Assembly (NCBI RefSeq): GCF_029109325.1 | Contig: NZ_JAQKQJ010000015.1 | Span: 170,890 to 234,889 of the forward strand | Origin: Nodosilinea sp. PGN35 | GTDB lineage: Bacteria > Cyanobacteriota > Cyanobacteriia > Phormidesmidales > Phormidesmidaceae | Length of the DNA: 64,000 nt | Direction of reading: 5' to 3' | Shown here: in pieces, positions 1-9,299 of the stretch | Numbering within the stretch: position 1 is the first letter of the stretch | Layout of the letters: every line of letters starts with the position of its first letter | Translations under genes and position numbers: made by a program | The notes under the pieces: generated by a model | The model's input: only the letters and a program-made list of their open reading frames with translations | Database searches by the model: none | What the model was told of the DNA's origin: nothing

Positions 1-650
1 GGATCAATACGACTCATAAACAGGATTATCTTTTTCCCTTTCGCCTCGGGAAAATACCGATAAAATAGTTCAGGCTTAGCGTTGCAGCCTAAGGATTGAG
101 CATCAATCCCATTGGGCAATAGAACTGTATTATTTAATCCCATTGCTGCCAAGCCATCTGCTTCACCTTGAGTTAAAACATGAATAGCAGATGCTTTAGT
201 CAACGCATCTTTCTCTATCCAGCGAAAGTAAAAAGCTTTCTTTTTAGGCTTGTGAGCCAGTGCCCAGGGTTCTAGCATGCCGTGGGGAGTCATGAGGTAG
301 GGAACACGCCGACTTTGACACAGCCGGTGTACCCACGACAGCATGGGAGAAAATAATGTGTGAGTATGGACTACATCATAATCGCTGATGTGCCAGTGTA
401 ACCATCTCAGCATTGACGCACTACAAACTAGATCATATCGATGCCAGCAAGAAAAATACTGAACTCGAAAGCAGGCTTCGCTCACCCACTGGCCAAAAGG
501 CACATTTAAGGTGTTGCTGCCGCTGGCATTTGTAGTCACTATATCCACATGAGTATTTTGGCGTCCGAGGGCACCGGCTAGATCTTTGACAACGCGGGCG
601 GTACCGCCGTAGACAAAACTAATGTAAGGAGCAACTACTAAGACTTTCAT
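1..650 (-). CDS. Glycosyltransferase family 4, N-terminal part (cut by window edge)
   Basis: About 216 codons are open on the minus strand from the ATG at 650 to the left edge, so the C-terminal donor-binding half is missing. The product begins MKVLVVAPYISFVYGGTAR, the usual first beta strand and glycine loop of GT-B fold GT4 enzymes. Around residue 125 it has TPHGMLEPWALAHK and later LPNGID, both typical of sugar-nucleotide-dependent GT4 enzymes that build surface glycans in the cytoplasm. Its ATG overlaps the upstream gene's TGA in an ATGA arrangement, so the two are probably translationally coupled. The sugar and acceptor cannot be told. Confidence 0.85.
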   Translation of the reverse strand, partial: MKVLVVAPYISFVYGGTARVVKDLAGALGRQNTHVDIVTTNASGSNTLNVPFGQWVSEACFRVQYFSCWHRYDLVCSASMLRWLHWHISDYDVVHTHTLFSPMLSWVHRLCQSRRVPYLMTPHGMLEPWALAHKPKKKAFYFRWIEKDALTKASAIHVLTQGEADGLAAMGLNNTVLLPNGIDAQSLGCNAKPELFYRYFPEAKGKKIILFMSRID

Positions 651-1798
651 AGAATAGTCTTAAAAGACCAGTTTGTTTGAGCTATGCAGTCTACTAAAGC
701 CATTGCCCAGTTTTCAGGAGTAAAGCTTTGAACAATGCGTTGAGAAGCTTGCCCCATACCTCTTCGACGGTTGCCAGAACACTGACTAAAGAGCGCCATT
801 GCCTGACTGATACTTTGGCTGTCCCACGGATTAAATACAAAGCCATTAACACCAGGAAAAACTAAGTCAAAAACTGCACCGCACTGAGAAGATGCCAAGA
901 TTGGCAACCCGCAAGCCATTGCTTCATTAATAACTAATCCCCAGGGTTCGCTGAGGCTGGGCAAGATCAGCGCAGAGGCCAAACTGTAGTAAGCTGGCAA
1001 TTCACTAATTTGTTTAAAACCCGACCACACTATATTCTCCAAACCCAGCTTTTTTGCTTTATCTCGAAGGGCTAGTTCCTGATCACCACTGCCAACTAAG
1101 ACGAGCGATAGCGGTTCAGATAGAGATGCGTTTTGGTACAGGCTAAATGATTCTAACAAGCGTGATAAATTCTTTTCCTGAGAGAATCGACCTACGTACA
1201 GGAAAAACCTCTCTGGCAGTCCCAGTCTCCCACGCTCGTGAATTTCATTCCGCTTAACCCAATCAGAAGCTTTGCTAAAGTAGTGATTGTCAACAACGTC
1301 GTAGCCTCGCCATATCTTGTGTCTAGGAAAACCAAGCTTTTCTAAGTAGTGAGCAGCACCCCCGCCAGCAACAAAAGCGGCATCGCAGTGACGGCGAATC
1401 CAAATTCCTTTGAGAGCTTCTAAAAGTAGGTTTCGGGGGCGATCGCAGTATTGGGAATCTGACAACAGAACAACCGGAATTCGATTGTGATTACCCCAGC
1501 TGACAGCCGCTCTCATGGCAGGTTGACTATACCCTGCAACAATTAGTGTAGAAGGCTGAGTTTTTGCTAAGTGCTCAAGCAAGCCTTTGGCCAAATCGCG
1601 ATGGGCGCATGCTTCTAAAACCCCATCAGCGACAGTTGTCATGTTGACCGACTCATCCTCTACAACCCACAACCGCTGACTTTCTTGGGCAGCAAGTTGA
1701 ATTAAATCCACAGGATAGGAATAGGCAGATTTCAGTGCTCGAATGCGCGCCAGGTGATAAGGGCCGCACTGGGTATGGATAATAGCTACCGAGTTCAA
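647..1798 (-). CDS. Glycosyltransferase family 4
   Basis: A 383-residue protein of normal length for a GT4 enzyme. It starts MNSVAIIHTQCGPYHLAR, has FLYVGRFSQEKNLSRLL in the middle (the start of the donor-binding domain) and EPWGLVINEAMACGLP near residue 283, the conserved EX7E-type motif that contacts the nucleotide sugar. It should transfer a sugar to a lipid-linked oligosaccharide at the inner face of the membrane. It lies 28 bp after the polymerase-like gene and overlaps the next gene by 4 bp, consistent with one transcript. Linkage specificity is unknown. Confidence 0.88.
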   Translation of the reverse strand: MNSVAIIHTQCGPYHLARIRALKSAYSYPVDLIQLAAQESQRLWVVEDESVNMTTVADGVLEACAHRDLAKGLLEHLAKTQPSTLIVAGYSQPAMRAAVSWGNHNRIPVVLLSDSQYCDRPRNLLLEALKGIWIRRHCDAAFVAGGGAAHYLEKLGFPRHKIWRGYDVVDNHYFSKASDWVKRNEIHERGRLGLPERFFLYVGRFSQEKNLSRLLESFSLYQNASLSEPLSLVLVGSGDQELALRDKAKKLGLENIVWSGFKQISELPAYYSLASALILPSLSEPWGLVINEAMACGLPILASSQCGAVFDLVFPGVNGFVFNPWDSQSISQAMALFSQCSGNRRRGMGQASQRIVQSFTPENWAMALVDCIAQTNWSFKTIL

Positions 1799-1826
1799 CG
1801 TGTCTTGCCAAATAGGTTAGGGTAAC

Positions 1827-3215
1827 TCACTTATAAGAAGATAACTGCACGGAGGATGGAGGAGAAGCATAGGGAAGAGCGGGGGTCTGTAGCTGAAAAG
1901 ACCGACCTCCAGTGGCATATTTCCAGATTAACCAAGCCGCAGCGGCCATCAGCAAAAATCGAAAAGCCATTGCCTCTAGGGTCTGCATCACTAGATAGAC
2001 TGAAAGGGCCGCTAGTAATGTGTAGATTAAGATCCACAGGCTGCCTCTGCTGGTTGCTTTTCGCCATGCCATTCCGTAAAACCAGCCGATGGTAAACAAG
2101 ACAAAAGGAGAGAACCACCAGAACTCTAGCCACATATCTGCCACAATTCCCGGAGCTGAACCAACTGCCCCAACCCAGCCCAGGGTCTCCACAAAGGTTT
2201 CTCCGCCTGTGCCCAGGTTTTGTTCTAGATTGGGTATATTCAAAGCCCTACTGGCATCCTGGTACTTAGACGGCCAGAGAAACCTGGGAATTGGGCGAAT
2301 AAACAAAATCGTGAAGTAGCGTCTGCCCCAGAAAAACGTATCCGTAGTTTTAGCATTAACGATAACCCCACCACCATAGATAAATTCATTGCTGCTGACA
2401 ATTTCGGAGGCATAGCTAGAGGAATTTGTGAACTGGAAGTCTGAACCGAGGTAAATACTGCCCCTATTTGTTACTAGAAAAAGCAGCAATGTCCCCAGGG
2501 AGACCGCTCCTACAATAACTCGCCTGAGAGGAGGACGTTTAAAGCGAACAAAGAACCAGCCAACCAGTGAAGCAATTAAGATCATGGCGGTTGGTCCGCG
2601 CCGTGCCCCAAGCAGTCCATGCATTAAAATAGGGGTAGCAAACAGAACAATCCATCCCCAGTCCTTTAATCTCATTCTTTGGTGTAAATGACTCACCATA
2701 AACCAAAGCAGCGCAGGTAGGGTTAGAAGAATTGCCTCACGAAGATAGCCCGAGCCGCTCCACCCCCCGCCATAGGCACGGCCATAGGCTGAGCTTAACC
2801 CTCCCCGCTGAACAATACCGTAGGCAAATCCCAAAATACCTAGGGCACCGCAGGCAATGGCACCCTGTTGAAGCCGTCTTCGAGCAGTCGGCGTAATCAG
2901 CCACGTAGCCTGAAGATAGGGACTAAAGAATGTTTTCCCGGCACCGATCAATACTCCCAGACAAATGCTTAAAACTCCGACAAAATTAACTGTTTGAACA
3001 TACTCTAGCTGTTGAATTGAAAGAAAGGTTTGCAGATGAGCAGAATCTTTCTGCACAAGACTAAGAGGCAAATAACCATACAAATAAAACAGCATTAAGC
3101 CCAAGAAAATCATGGGATGAAGAGTATCGCGGCTACGTCGGTAGGCCACCCATACTGCACCTAAAGCGACAGCTCCAGTAGAAATAGCCAAGGTTACAAA
3201 ATAGTCAATTGACAT
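1827..3215 (-). CDS. Wzy/EpsG-like oligosaccharide repeat-unit polymerase, membrane protein
   Basis: A 462-residue, very hydrophobic protein with about ten or more predicted membrane spans, starting at a transmembrane helix (YFVTLAISTGAVALGAVWV). The central part has GARRGPTAMILIASLVGW followed by a basic loop, a pattern seen in O-antigen and exopolysaccharide polymerases, and a large loop near residues 250-350. Such proteins join undecaprenyl-linked repeat units at the periplasmic face. Sequence conservation in this family is poor, so the call rests on topology, the basic motif and its place among glycosyltransferases. It could instead be an O-antigen ligase. Confidence 0.65.
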   Translation of the reverse strand: MSIDYFVTLAISTGAVALGAVWVAYRRSRDTLHPMIFLGLMLFYLYGYLPLSLVQKDSAHLQTFLSIQQLEYVQTVNFVGVLSICLGVLIGAGKTFFSPYLQATWLITPTARRRLQQGAIACGALGILGFAYGIVQRGGLSSAYGRAYGGGWSGSGYLREAILLTLPALLWFMVSHLHQRMRLKDWGWIVLFATPILMHGLLGARRGPTAMILIASLVGWFFVRFKRPPLRRVIVGAVSLGTLLLFLVTNRGSIYLGSDFQFTNSSSYASEIVSSNEFIYGGGVIVNAKTTDTFFWGRRYFTILFIRPIPRFLWPSKYQDASRALNIPNLEQNLGTGGETFVETLGWVGAVGSAPGIVADMWLEFWWFSPFVLFTIGWFYGMAWRKATSRGSLWILIYTLLAALSVYLVMQTLEAMAFRFLLMAAAAWLIWKYATGGRSFQLQTPALPYASPPSSVQLSSYK

Positions 3216-3223
3216 ATGAATTA

Positions 3224-3646
3224 CTAAAAAGGTTTTTGCAGGCCGAAAAAATCAGCAATACTTTCTATTTTTTGACTGTTATCAGTTTTTTCAAACACAC
3301 AAAATTTTGAGCTTTCAAGAGGACTTAGCCGCAGATCTTTTTTGATTCCATTTAGAAAGTGATAGACAGTCGTATGGCGTAGTAAAATATATAAATTTGA
3401 ATCATTTACACGACAGCCTGTTTTTTGAAGCTTCTCACATCTATACCCTCAAGAACGTCTGTGATGTAAGATTGACTGCCAGATTGCCCCCAAGAGGCCT
3501 AGGAATTTTCAAACAACTTGCAAAATTCTTTTCCGAATTGGCCAATCCAGCACTTTAGCTTTAAGTGCACAGCTCGGACACTGATTGTTCTGTCGTAGCG
3601 GCCGCTTCTTTAAAGAAGAAGTGAGATATTTTAATTTTGTGTCCAT
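3224..3646 (-). pseudogene. Degraded gene remnant with CPSC zinc-knuckle start
   Basis: One minus-strand frame runs from an ATG at 3646 to a TAG at 3224 but is broken by two internal TGA codons (3509-3511 and 3449-3451). The first 45 codons read MDTKLKYLTSSLKK..., followed by CPSC, resembling the zinc-binding start of some SAM-dependent methyltransferases in polysaccharide islands. The last 74 codons end in ESIADFFGLQKPF. A second frame (3409-3498) gives a protein-like stretch including SYITDVLEGIDVRSFKKQ, which suggests a frameshift as well as stops. I read this as a decaying gene that fills the 459-base gap. The family is uncertain. Confidence 0.4.
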
Positions 3647-3674
3647 TTTGCCAAATCAGTCGTTTCTTTCGCCG

Positions 3675-4895
3675 CTAATTGTGCGGATTCAATGCCTCTT
3701 GAAGGCGATCGCGGTAGTGCATCCAGGTAAATTCTTGAGCACGCTGTCGAGCAGCTTGGCTCATTTGAGTACGGAGCTGCCGATTAGTGGTTAACTGTTC
3801 AATTCTGTCTGCCAGAGCTTTTGCATCTCGGATAGGAACAATAAAGCCATCAACTCCATCGCGCACCACTGAACCACAGTGGGGAGTGGTAATGACGGGT
3901 ACACCGCAGGCTAAAGCTTCTAGATGAACTAGACCGAAGCTTTCCGATAGGGTTGGCAGCACAAAAACATCTGCCTGACAAAATTCTTTATAAATAAGCG
4001 ATCGCGGTACCTGACCAAGGTATTTTGGCCCCTCGAAGAGGGGATTTTCAACGTCAACCAGCCTTGGCCCGGCGACGCGTACCTCTCCCTGAAATCCTCG
4101 GGTCTTGAGTAAACGGGTGGCCTCTGCCAGATAGTGGTTACCTTTTCGCAAACCTACCTGCCCAACGAATAGAACTCTACCCGGTTCAGGGTTAGTGGGA
4201 AGTTCTAGCCATTCTTCCTGAATGCCATAGGGAACAATCCACAGTTTCTCGGGGTCGCAGCCTAGGGCAACACAACTGTCAAAACAGTACTGTGAGGGCA
4301 CCAGTACTCGATCTACGGTTGCCCATTTTTCCTGATCCTGTCTAATGCCTGCCTCAACCACCTCTGCGCTTTCTCCGTAGGGCTCGATATCGGGAAAGTT
4401 GCACCGCTCCTCCAGCAAAACGCGACCAACATCTGTATTGATGATCAGTTCATGGATGCAAAATAAGCCTGCTGCTTTCGCAGCCCGAACGACAGATAAG
4501 TCGTTATTGATAAAATTGGTGTAGAGGGCAGAGGCTTGAGCAAAGCCTTCCTGCTGGGCTCGTTCTAGCACGGCGAGGTCAGAATTGAGGGAAAAACCAG
4601 GCAACCGATTTAGCAGGAGAGCCGCTAGGGTAGCGACCGGCTGATCTCGCACGAGCGATCGCGGAATATCTGAAGGAAGATTGCGCCCCAGCAACCGCCT
4701 GAGCGATTTTGGCATCGGCAATCTTTCTTGATTGAGCCACTGCAACCAGCTGTGATTGACGTGCAAATCGGTATAAAACGCCTTGAGCTGATTGGTCTGC
4801 GCTAGAAGGGCCGGGACAGCGTAGTGCATTCGAGCTCCGGCCTGTAAGACCGCAAAGGTTGGATGAGAGTTAGAAATTGTCATAGGAAAAAGCAT
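3675..4895 (-). CDS. Glycosyltransferase family 4
   Basis: A 406-residue GT4 enzyme. The N-terminal domain carries LQAGARMHYAVPALLAQ; the C-terminal domain has RVLFVGQVGLRKGNHYLAEA and ESFGLVHLEALACGVP near residue 317, the conserved donor-site glutamates. The start at 4895 is kept because AAGGA lies just upstream; an alternative Met is at 4883. The gene overlaps the preceding one by 26 bp, so the two are probably translated together. It is expected to add one sugar to the growing repeat unit in the cytoplasm; donor and acceptor are unknown. Confidence 0.88.
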   Translation of the reverse strand: MLFPMTISNSHPTFAVLQAGARMHYAVPALLAQTNQLKAFYTDLHVNHSWLQWLNQERLPMPKSLRRLLGRNLPSDIPRSLVRDQPVATLAALLLNRLPGFSLNSDLAVLERAQQEGFAQASALYTNFINNDLSVVRAAKAAGLFCIHELIINTDVGRVLLEERCNFPDIEPYGESAEVVEAGIRQDQEKWATVDRVLVPSQYCFDSCVALGCDPEKLWIVPYGIQEEWLELPTNPEPGRVLFVGQVGLRKGNHYLAEATRLLKTRGFQGEVRVAGPRLVDVENPLFEGPKYLGQVPRSLIYKEFCQADVFVLPTLSESFGLVHLEALACGVPVITTPHCGSVVRDGVDGFIVPIRDAKALADRIEQLTTNRQLRTQMSQAARQRAQEFTWMHYRDRLQEALNPHN

Positions 4896-6018
4896 CTGTT
4901 CCTTGCCAGAGTTGAATAAACTTTTGCACGGTGTAGTTCCAAGAAAATTCCGATGTTCTTACTGCAACCCGCTGCCGGAGCTCTGCATAGCGATCTGGGT
5001 GTTGAATATAAGTTGCTAAAACGTCTGCCACTGCCTGGGGAGGCGTTCCGGGAGTAAACAGGTGCCCTAGCCCTTCCGGCAAGGTAGCAGGAATACCACC
5101 AACTCGATGGGCGATCGCTGGAACTCCCAACCTTAAGCATTCTAGGTTTGAAATGCCAAATGCCTCTGCCGCTGAGAACAAACAGCCAAAATGAAAACTC
5201 TGCACAAGCCGAACATAATCTGCCAGGTGAGTAGATTTATTGACAAATCCTACACCTCGGATTGCTGGGTGTGACGGCAGTTTCTTGGTTGAGGGGCCAA
5301 CAACAATGACTTCAACCTGCATTTCCTTCCTTAGAAGCACGTCGGCAATTTGGAGCAGGTAGGGCAAGCCTTTTCGCTTCCAGTCTTTGCCGACAAATCC
5401 CAACCGCAAAGGTTGCAAAGTTGACAGGGGATCGACGGGGGGAAACGGCGCAAGTGCCTCCTCGTCCAGGTTGGCTCCACCGGGTATGATGTGCACTTTT
5501 GTCGAGCAAATGCCATAGTCTTGAACCACCGACTGAGCAGCCCAGGAGCTCATACAAATAATGCGATCGCACGCTTGAAAGTTGGCTTGTTCCCGATCAA
5601 GGGCGGTGCTTCGAATGCGAGGGCTTACCTTGGCTCCCAAGCCATAGTCTTCAAAAATTTGCTTTGTCGTAGCATCTAGATAATAGTTTACGTTCCACGA
5701 TGATGACCAGGGCATAGGAGGCAGCAGAGGAAAATGACTAATGATGTCAATAGGTTCGCTGCCCAGTTTTGCCTGAGAAAATAGCTGATTAAGACCAGCC
5801 GCCGAATACTGAAACCCGCCATGGTGGCCAGTGGTAAGGTGCTGCCACCCATTCCACAACAGGCGCTGTAGCTTTAACTTTTCCGGTTGGAGGGGCAGTC
5901 CATAATGGAGAAAGCCTGCCGTTTGCCCAGCCTTTAGAAGAAAATAGGGAATATTACTCCAGGTGTTGATTTGGCTGGGGTCTCCTACCAGGGTCAGTAC
6001 CCGTTGGGGAGAAGTCAT
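4870..6018 (-). CDS. Glycosyltransferase family 4
   Basis: A 382-residue protein. The N-terminal half is divergent, while the C-terminal half is clearly GT4: LRLGFVGKDWKRKGLPYLL opens the donor domain and EAFGISNLECLRLGVP near residue 284 is the EX7E-type motif. This fits enzymes acting on lipid-linked intermediates. The ATG overlaps the previous gene's stop by 4 bp and its own 3' end overlaps the next start, a tightly packed operon. One odd point is that the first 80 residues lack the usual glycine-rich loop, so the acceptor is likely to differ from its neighbours. Confidence 0.85.
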   Translation of the reverse strand: MTSPQRVLTLVGDPSQINTWSNIPYFLLKAGQTAGFLHYGLPLQPEKLKLQRLLWNGWQHLTTGHHGGFQYSAAGLNQLFSQAKLGSEPIDIISHFPLLPPMPWSSSWNVNYYLDATTKQIFEDYGLGAKVSPRIRSTALDREQANFQACDRIICMSSWAAQSVVQDYGICSTKVHIIPGGANLDEEALAPFPPVDPLSTLQPLRLGFVGKDWKRKGLPYLLQIADVLLRKEMQVEVIVVGPSTKKLPSHPAIRGVGFVNKSTHLADYVRLVQSFHFGCLFSAAEAFGISNLECLRLGVPAIAHRVGGIPATLPEGLGHLFTPGTPPQAVADVLATYIQHPDRYAELRQRVAVRTSEFSWNYTVQKFIQLWQGTDAFSYDNF

Positions 6019-7130
6019 ACAGGCACTCCGGGATTCAACAACTGACCATACCAGCGCTGGGCACAGGTTTGAATGCTGTAGTGACCGGCGGCCCGACTGT
6101 AGGCTAGCTGCCCCCAGCGCTGACGCTCATCAGCGGACAGAAGCAACACCTCCAGCGCCTTTGCCATAGCAGCAACGTCTTCCGCCGTAACCAGGGCTCC
6201 AGCTTGGCCATCGTCTAATACTTCCCGGCAGGCCGCAACATCGCTAGCAACGATTGGCAAGGATGCCGCCATTGCTTCAATTAAGGCAATGCCAAAGCCC
6301 TCTGCCTCAGAAGTACTAAAGGCATAAATATCCATTTGACCAAGTAGCTCCGGCACATCAGGTCGAGTTCCCAGAAATTTTACGCTACTGCCTAGATCTA
6401 AGCGATCGCAAAGCTGTTTCAAATAGTTTTTTTCAGAACCTTCTCCAACCAGCCATAACTCAATATTTCTGTGATTATTTTTAAATAATTGAGAAAATGC
6501 TTGAATCAGGGTTTTTTGGTCTTTAATCGTATCCAGTCTCGCCACCATGCCGATAACTAAAGTGTCTGAGTCTATCCGCTTTTTCTGTGCTGACTGTGAT
6601 CGTTTCGCTATATCTTCTACATCACAGCCATTGGGGATAGGAAACGAGTACCTAGGTAACTGTGCTAATCTTTGCAAGGAATTGTGAGTGGCTTGCGAAC
6701 AAGCATGAATAGGAATGTTCAAGAACCTAGATGCTTGAATAATATGCTTCCACTGTTGTCGAGACTGACTGTCAAACGGTGCAGGGTTTCCAGCATGGGC
6801 GACTGCTCTTTTAATAACAGCCAAACGTGCGGCAAGACCAACTAAAACATGTATTCCAAACGGTTGGATCAATATTGCGCTAAGCTTTTCACGCCAGAGA
6901 AGGTAAGTAAGCGTTAGTATAAATCCAACTTTGCTCCTTGATTTATAGGAAATATTAATTATTTTCAAATTGCTGATTTGCTGAAACTTTGGCAGCATGT
7001 CCAGTTTTTCGGCATCCAAGTTTATCAAAACATGATCGGCTTCATTAGGAGAGTGGACTATCAACTGCAAACAAAGATTCTCAGTCCCTCCCCTATCTAA
7101 ACCATTCAGCACGTGGGCTACTCGACTCAT
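6015..7130 (-). CDS. Glycosyltransferase family 4
   Basis: The frame is open from 7166, but the Met at 7130 begins MSRVAHVLNGLDRGGTENL, the standard GT4 start with the GGTE loop, so I place the start there; GGA lies seven bases upstream. The protein is then 371 residues, normal for the family. It has LVIGMVARLDTIKDQKTLI and EGFGIALIEAMAASLP near residue 274. It closely resembles the enzyme at 8153-9262 in its C-terminal half, so the two may be an old duplication. With this start there is a 23-bp gap after the FkbM gene. Confidence 0.88.
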   Translation of the reverse strand: MSRVAHVLNGLDRGGTENLCLQLIVHSPNEADHVLINLDAEKLDMLPKFQQISNLKIINISYKSRSKVGFILTLTYLLWREKLSAILIQPFGIHVLVGLAARLAVIKRAVAHAGNPAPFDSQSRQQWKHIIQASRFLNIPIHACSQATHNSLQRLAQLPRYSFPIPNGCDVEDIAKRSQSAQKKRIDSDTLVIGMVARLDTIKDQKTLIQAFSQLFKNNHRNIELWLVGEGSEKNYLKQLCDRLDLGSSVKFLGTRPDVPELLGQMDIYAFSTSEAEGFGIALIEAMAASLPIVASDVAACREVLDDGQAGALVTAEDVAAMAKALEVLLLSADERQRWGQLAYSRAAGHYSIQTCAQRWYGQLLNPGVPV

Positions 7131-7153
7131 GTGTATTCCGTTTGTCACTTTAG

Positions 7154-7996
7154 CTATTCGGAACAAGAAACAAGTGATTTATGGCGATAGACTCTATAAC
7201 CATCAAACCCAGACTGCTCATCGACTAAAACGTAGTTTTCCCGATCAAAAATTTGGTGAATATCTAAAGGATTTATGCCACGACTTTCTAAAATCACTTT
7301 GTGGTAGTCAATTGCCAAAGTCCTTATTTTGCCCATTGCAAGAGCATGACGCATGCCGTAAACAACCTCGTGCTCATAACCTTCCACATCAATTTTGACA
7401 AAATCTATTGTTTCAATCTTTTTGTTTTCTAGCAGATAGTCAAGATTAAACGCATGAGTTTCCTGCACCATTGCACCCCAGCGATAATTTCTAACAATAG
7501 AAGATGCTCCTGTATTCACTTCAGGCCAGAGGTTTATGGACAACTTTTCACTAGGTTTATCCGACAGGCAGAAATTAAAAATAGTGGCGTTGAAGTAGGA
7601 GTTTTCATTGAGATTTTTAAAAATTAGCGGCAAGAGACGAGACTGTGGTTCAATGGCAAATACTGCGCCACTTTCACCTACAAGTTTTGCCATTAAACAG
7701 GTGAAATAGCCCTCGTTTGCTCCTACATCTATGCAGACATTACCCTCTCGGATTGAATCAACTAAGATTTTTTGAGTAGCCGGTTCGTAAGTTCCTGTAG
7801 ATAGTAAAGATTCACCTAAATTAGAAAACGGATCGACCCAATACTTAAGCTCTGTTTTTTTATCTGAGATTAAAAGTCTCCGTTGGGCTGAATTTCCGTA
7901 GATGATACGAATCAGCAAGCTCTGCAAACTTGCTGGCCTAACGCTTTGGAGGTAATATTGAAGGGTTGTGTTTTCAGGAGAAAATTTTAAAGGCAT
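7154..7996 (-). CDS. FkbM family methyltransferase
   Basis: A 280-residue SAM-dependent methyltransferase. DVGANEGYFTCLMAKLVG at residues 90-107 is the SAM-binding motif I, AIEPQ follows as motif II, and DFVKIDVEGYEHEVVYG near residue 200 is the hallmark FkbM motif. FkbM enzymes O-methylate small molecules and, in surface-glycan loci, sugar hydroxyls. It lies directly upstream of a GT4 gene on the same strand, so a methyl decoration of the glycan is the most likely role. It is one of three FkbM genes within 4 kb. Confidence 0.88.
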   Translation of the reverse strand: MPLKFSPENTTLQYYLQSVRPASLQSLLIRIIYGNSAQRRLLISDKKTELKYWVDPFSNLGESLLSTGTYEPATQKILVDSIREGNVCIDVGANEGYFTCLMAKLVGESGAVFAIEPQSRLLPLIFKNLNENSYFNATIFNFCLSDKPSEKLSINLWPEVNTGASSIVRNYRWGAMVQETHAFNLDYLLENKKIETIDFVKIDVEGYEHEVVYGMRHALAMGKIRTLAIDYHKVILESRGINPLDIHQIFDRENYVLVDEQSGFDGYRVYRHKSLVSCSE

Positions 7997-8152
7997 TTGT
8001 CATATGGTACTAAGTGCTTAAAGTTGAATAAAACAGCACCTGAGAAAAACATTTTGGTGCTATGTCTATTTCTGGGGTAAATACAGCTGCTATCCAAGTC
8101 TATCAAGGTAGTTTAAGCAAAAACTTTTCGCCAACTACTCACGTCTTACTGC

Positions 8153-9262
8153 TCAACTGCTCAATTTAAGCTCACGGGCATAGGCTTGAGCCATTGCTTC
8201 AATACTAAATACTGCTTGGGCATGTTTATAGGCACTAAGGGCTCGTTTTGCCGCTTCATCGGGTGAATCTAGGACAGCCAAAATTCCTTTAGCAAGTTGA
8301 TGGGGACTCTCTGGTTCAACTAAAATTCCACCTGAACCGTTTTGAAGAATTTCCCTACAAGCACCAACGTCAGTTGCTACAATAGGTACCCCTGCTGCCA
8401 TAGCTTCTACAAGAGCTATCCCGAAGCCCTCGTCAGGCTTGGCTGAAAATACAAAGGCATCCATTTGATGAAGGAGGGATGGGATATCCCGCCGCATCCC
8501 TAGCAGATACACCGTGTCTTGCAGAGAAAGCTCACAAATGAGAGATTCGTATTCATGACGGCGACTGCCTTCTCCAATGAGATATATTTGAATTTTAAGC
8601 CCCTGATCTGTTAGTAGGCGAGCTGCCCGAATTAGAGTAGGTTGATCTTTGTGTTGCTCCAAACGTGCGACCATTCCGACAATAAAAGGGCGATCGCCGC
8701 AGTAAATGGTTGGCGGCGCTACCGCATCAGCTATACGACTAAGAGGACAACCGTTATATATGGTAACAGCTTCAGTAGGCAACAGATTAAAATGCTCTAA
8801 TACCCCCTGCCGAATATAGTCGCTGCAGCAAATTAATCTATCCGTGACCAGACGCCCCAGCTGAATTTGTAGGCGAAACTTTTGAAATGCTAAGCCTTTC
8901 CAGTAGGGTGGATAATTTCCTACATGGGCGGCTACCTGCTTAACTCCGGCCCATTTTGCTCCGTAAGCGACGCAAGTGTGCCACCCTAAAGGCATAGAAA
9001 GCACTGCCGAAGGTTTAAGCTGATGGCAAAGTTGGTAAAACTTTTGGGTAAGTTTAAGATAGCGACCCAAACCAGATTTGGGGAGGTTTAGATAGATCAA
9101 GGAAATACCCAATTCCTCAAACTCAGGAGTTAAATCGCTAGGTTGAGGATAAAAAACAACAATAGTAGGCCGAATTCCGCAAATTAACCACTTGCGGCAG
9201 AGTTCTAAAACAAGTACAGGCGTGCCCTCAGCACAAAGGGAAGTTAAGACAATTAATGGCAT
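8153..9262 (-). CDS. Glycosyltransferase family 4
   Basis: A 369-residue GT4 enzyme. Landmarks are CCSDYIRQGVLEHF and VTIYNGCPL in the linker region, FIVGMVARLEQHKDQPTLI at the start of the donor domain, and DEGFGIALVEAMAAGVPIV near residue 274. It resembles the gene at 6015-7130 more than the others. It is separated from the downstream FkbM gene by 156 bp in which I see no gene or clear terminator, and from the upstream FkbM gene by 37 bp. The role is addition of one sugar to the surface glycan; specificity is unknown. Confidence 0.88.
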   Translation of the reverse strand: MPLIVLTSLCAEGTPVLVLELCRKWLICGIRPTIVVFYPQPSDLTPEFEELGISLIYLNLPKSGLGRYLKLTQKFYQLCHQLKPSAVLSMPLGWHTCVAYGAKWAGVKQVAAHVGNYPPYWKGLAFQKFRLQIQLGRLVTDRLICCSDYIRQGVLEHFNLLPTEAVTIYNGCPLSRIADAVAPPTIYCGDRPFIVGMVARLEQHKDQPTLIRAARLLTDQGLKIQIYLIGEGSRRHEYESLICELSLQDTVYLLGMRRDIPSLLHQMDAFVFSAKPDEGFGIALVEAMAAGVPIVATDVGACREILQNGSGGILVEPESPHQLAKGILAVLDSPDEAAKRALSAYKHAQAVFSIEAMAQAYARELKLSS

Positions 9263-9299
9263 CTTACCTAAAAATTAAGCTGTCCAGATTGCACCAATC

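Noticed and set aside
8060..8166. 35-codon plus-strand frame (MSISGVNTAAIQVYQGS)
   Set aside because: No ribosome site, and it runs into the GT4 gene on the other strand; no sign of conservation.
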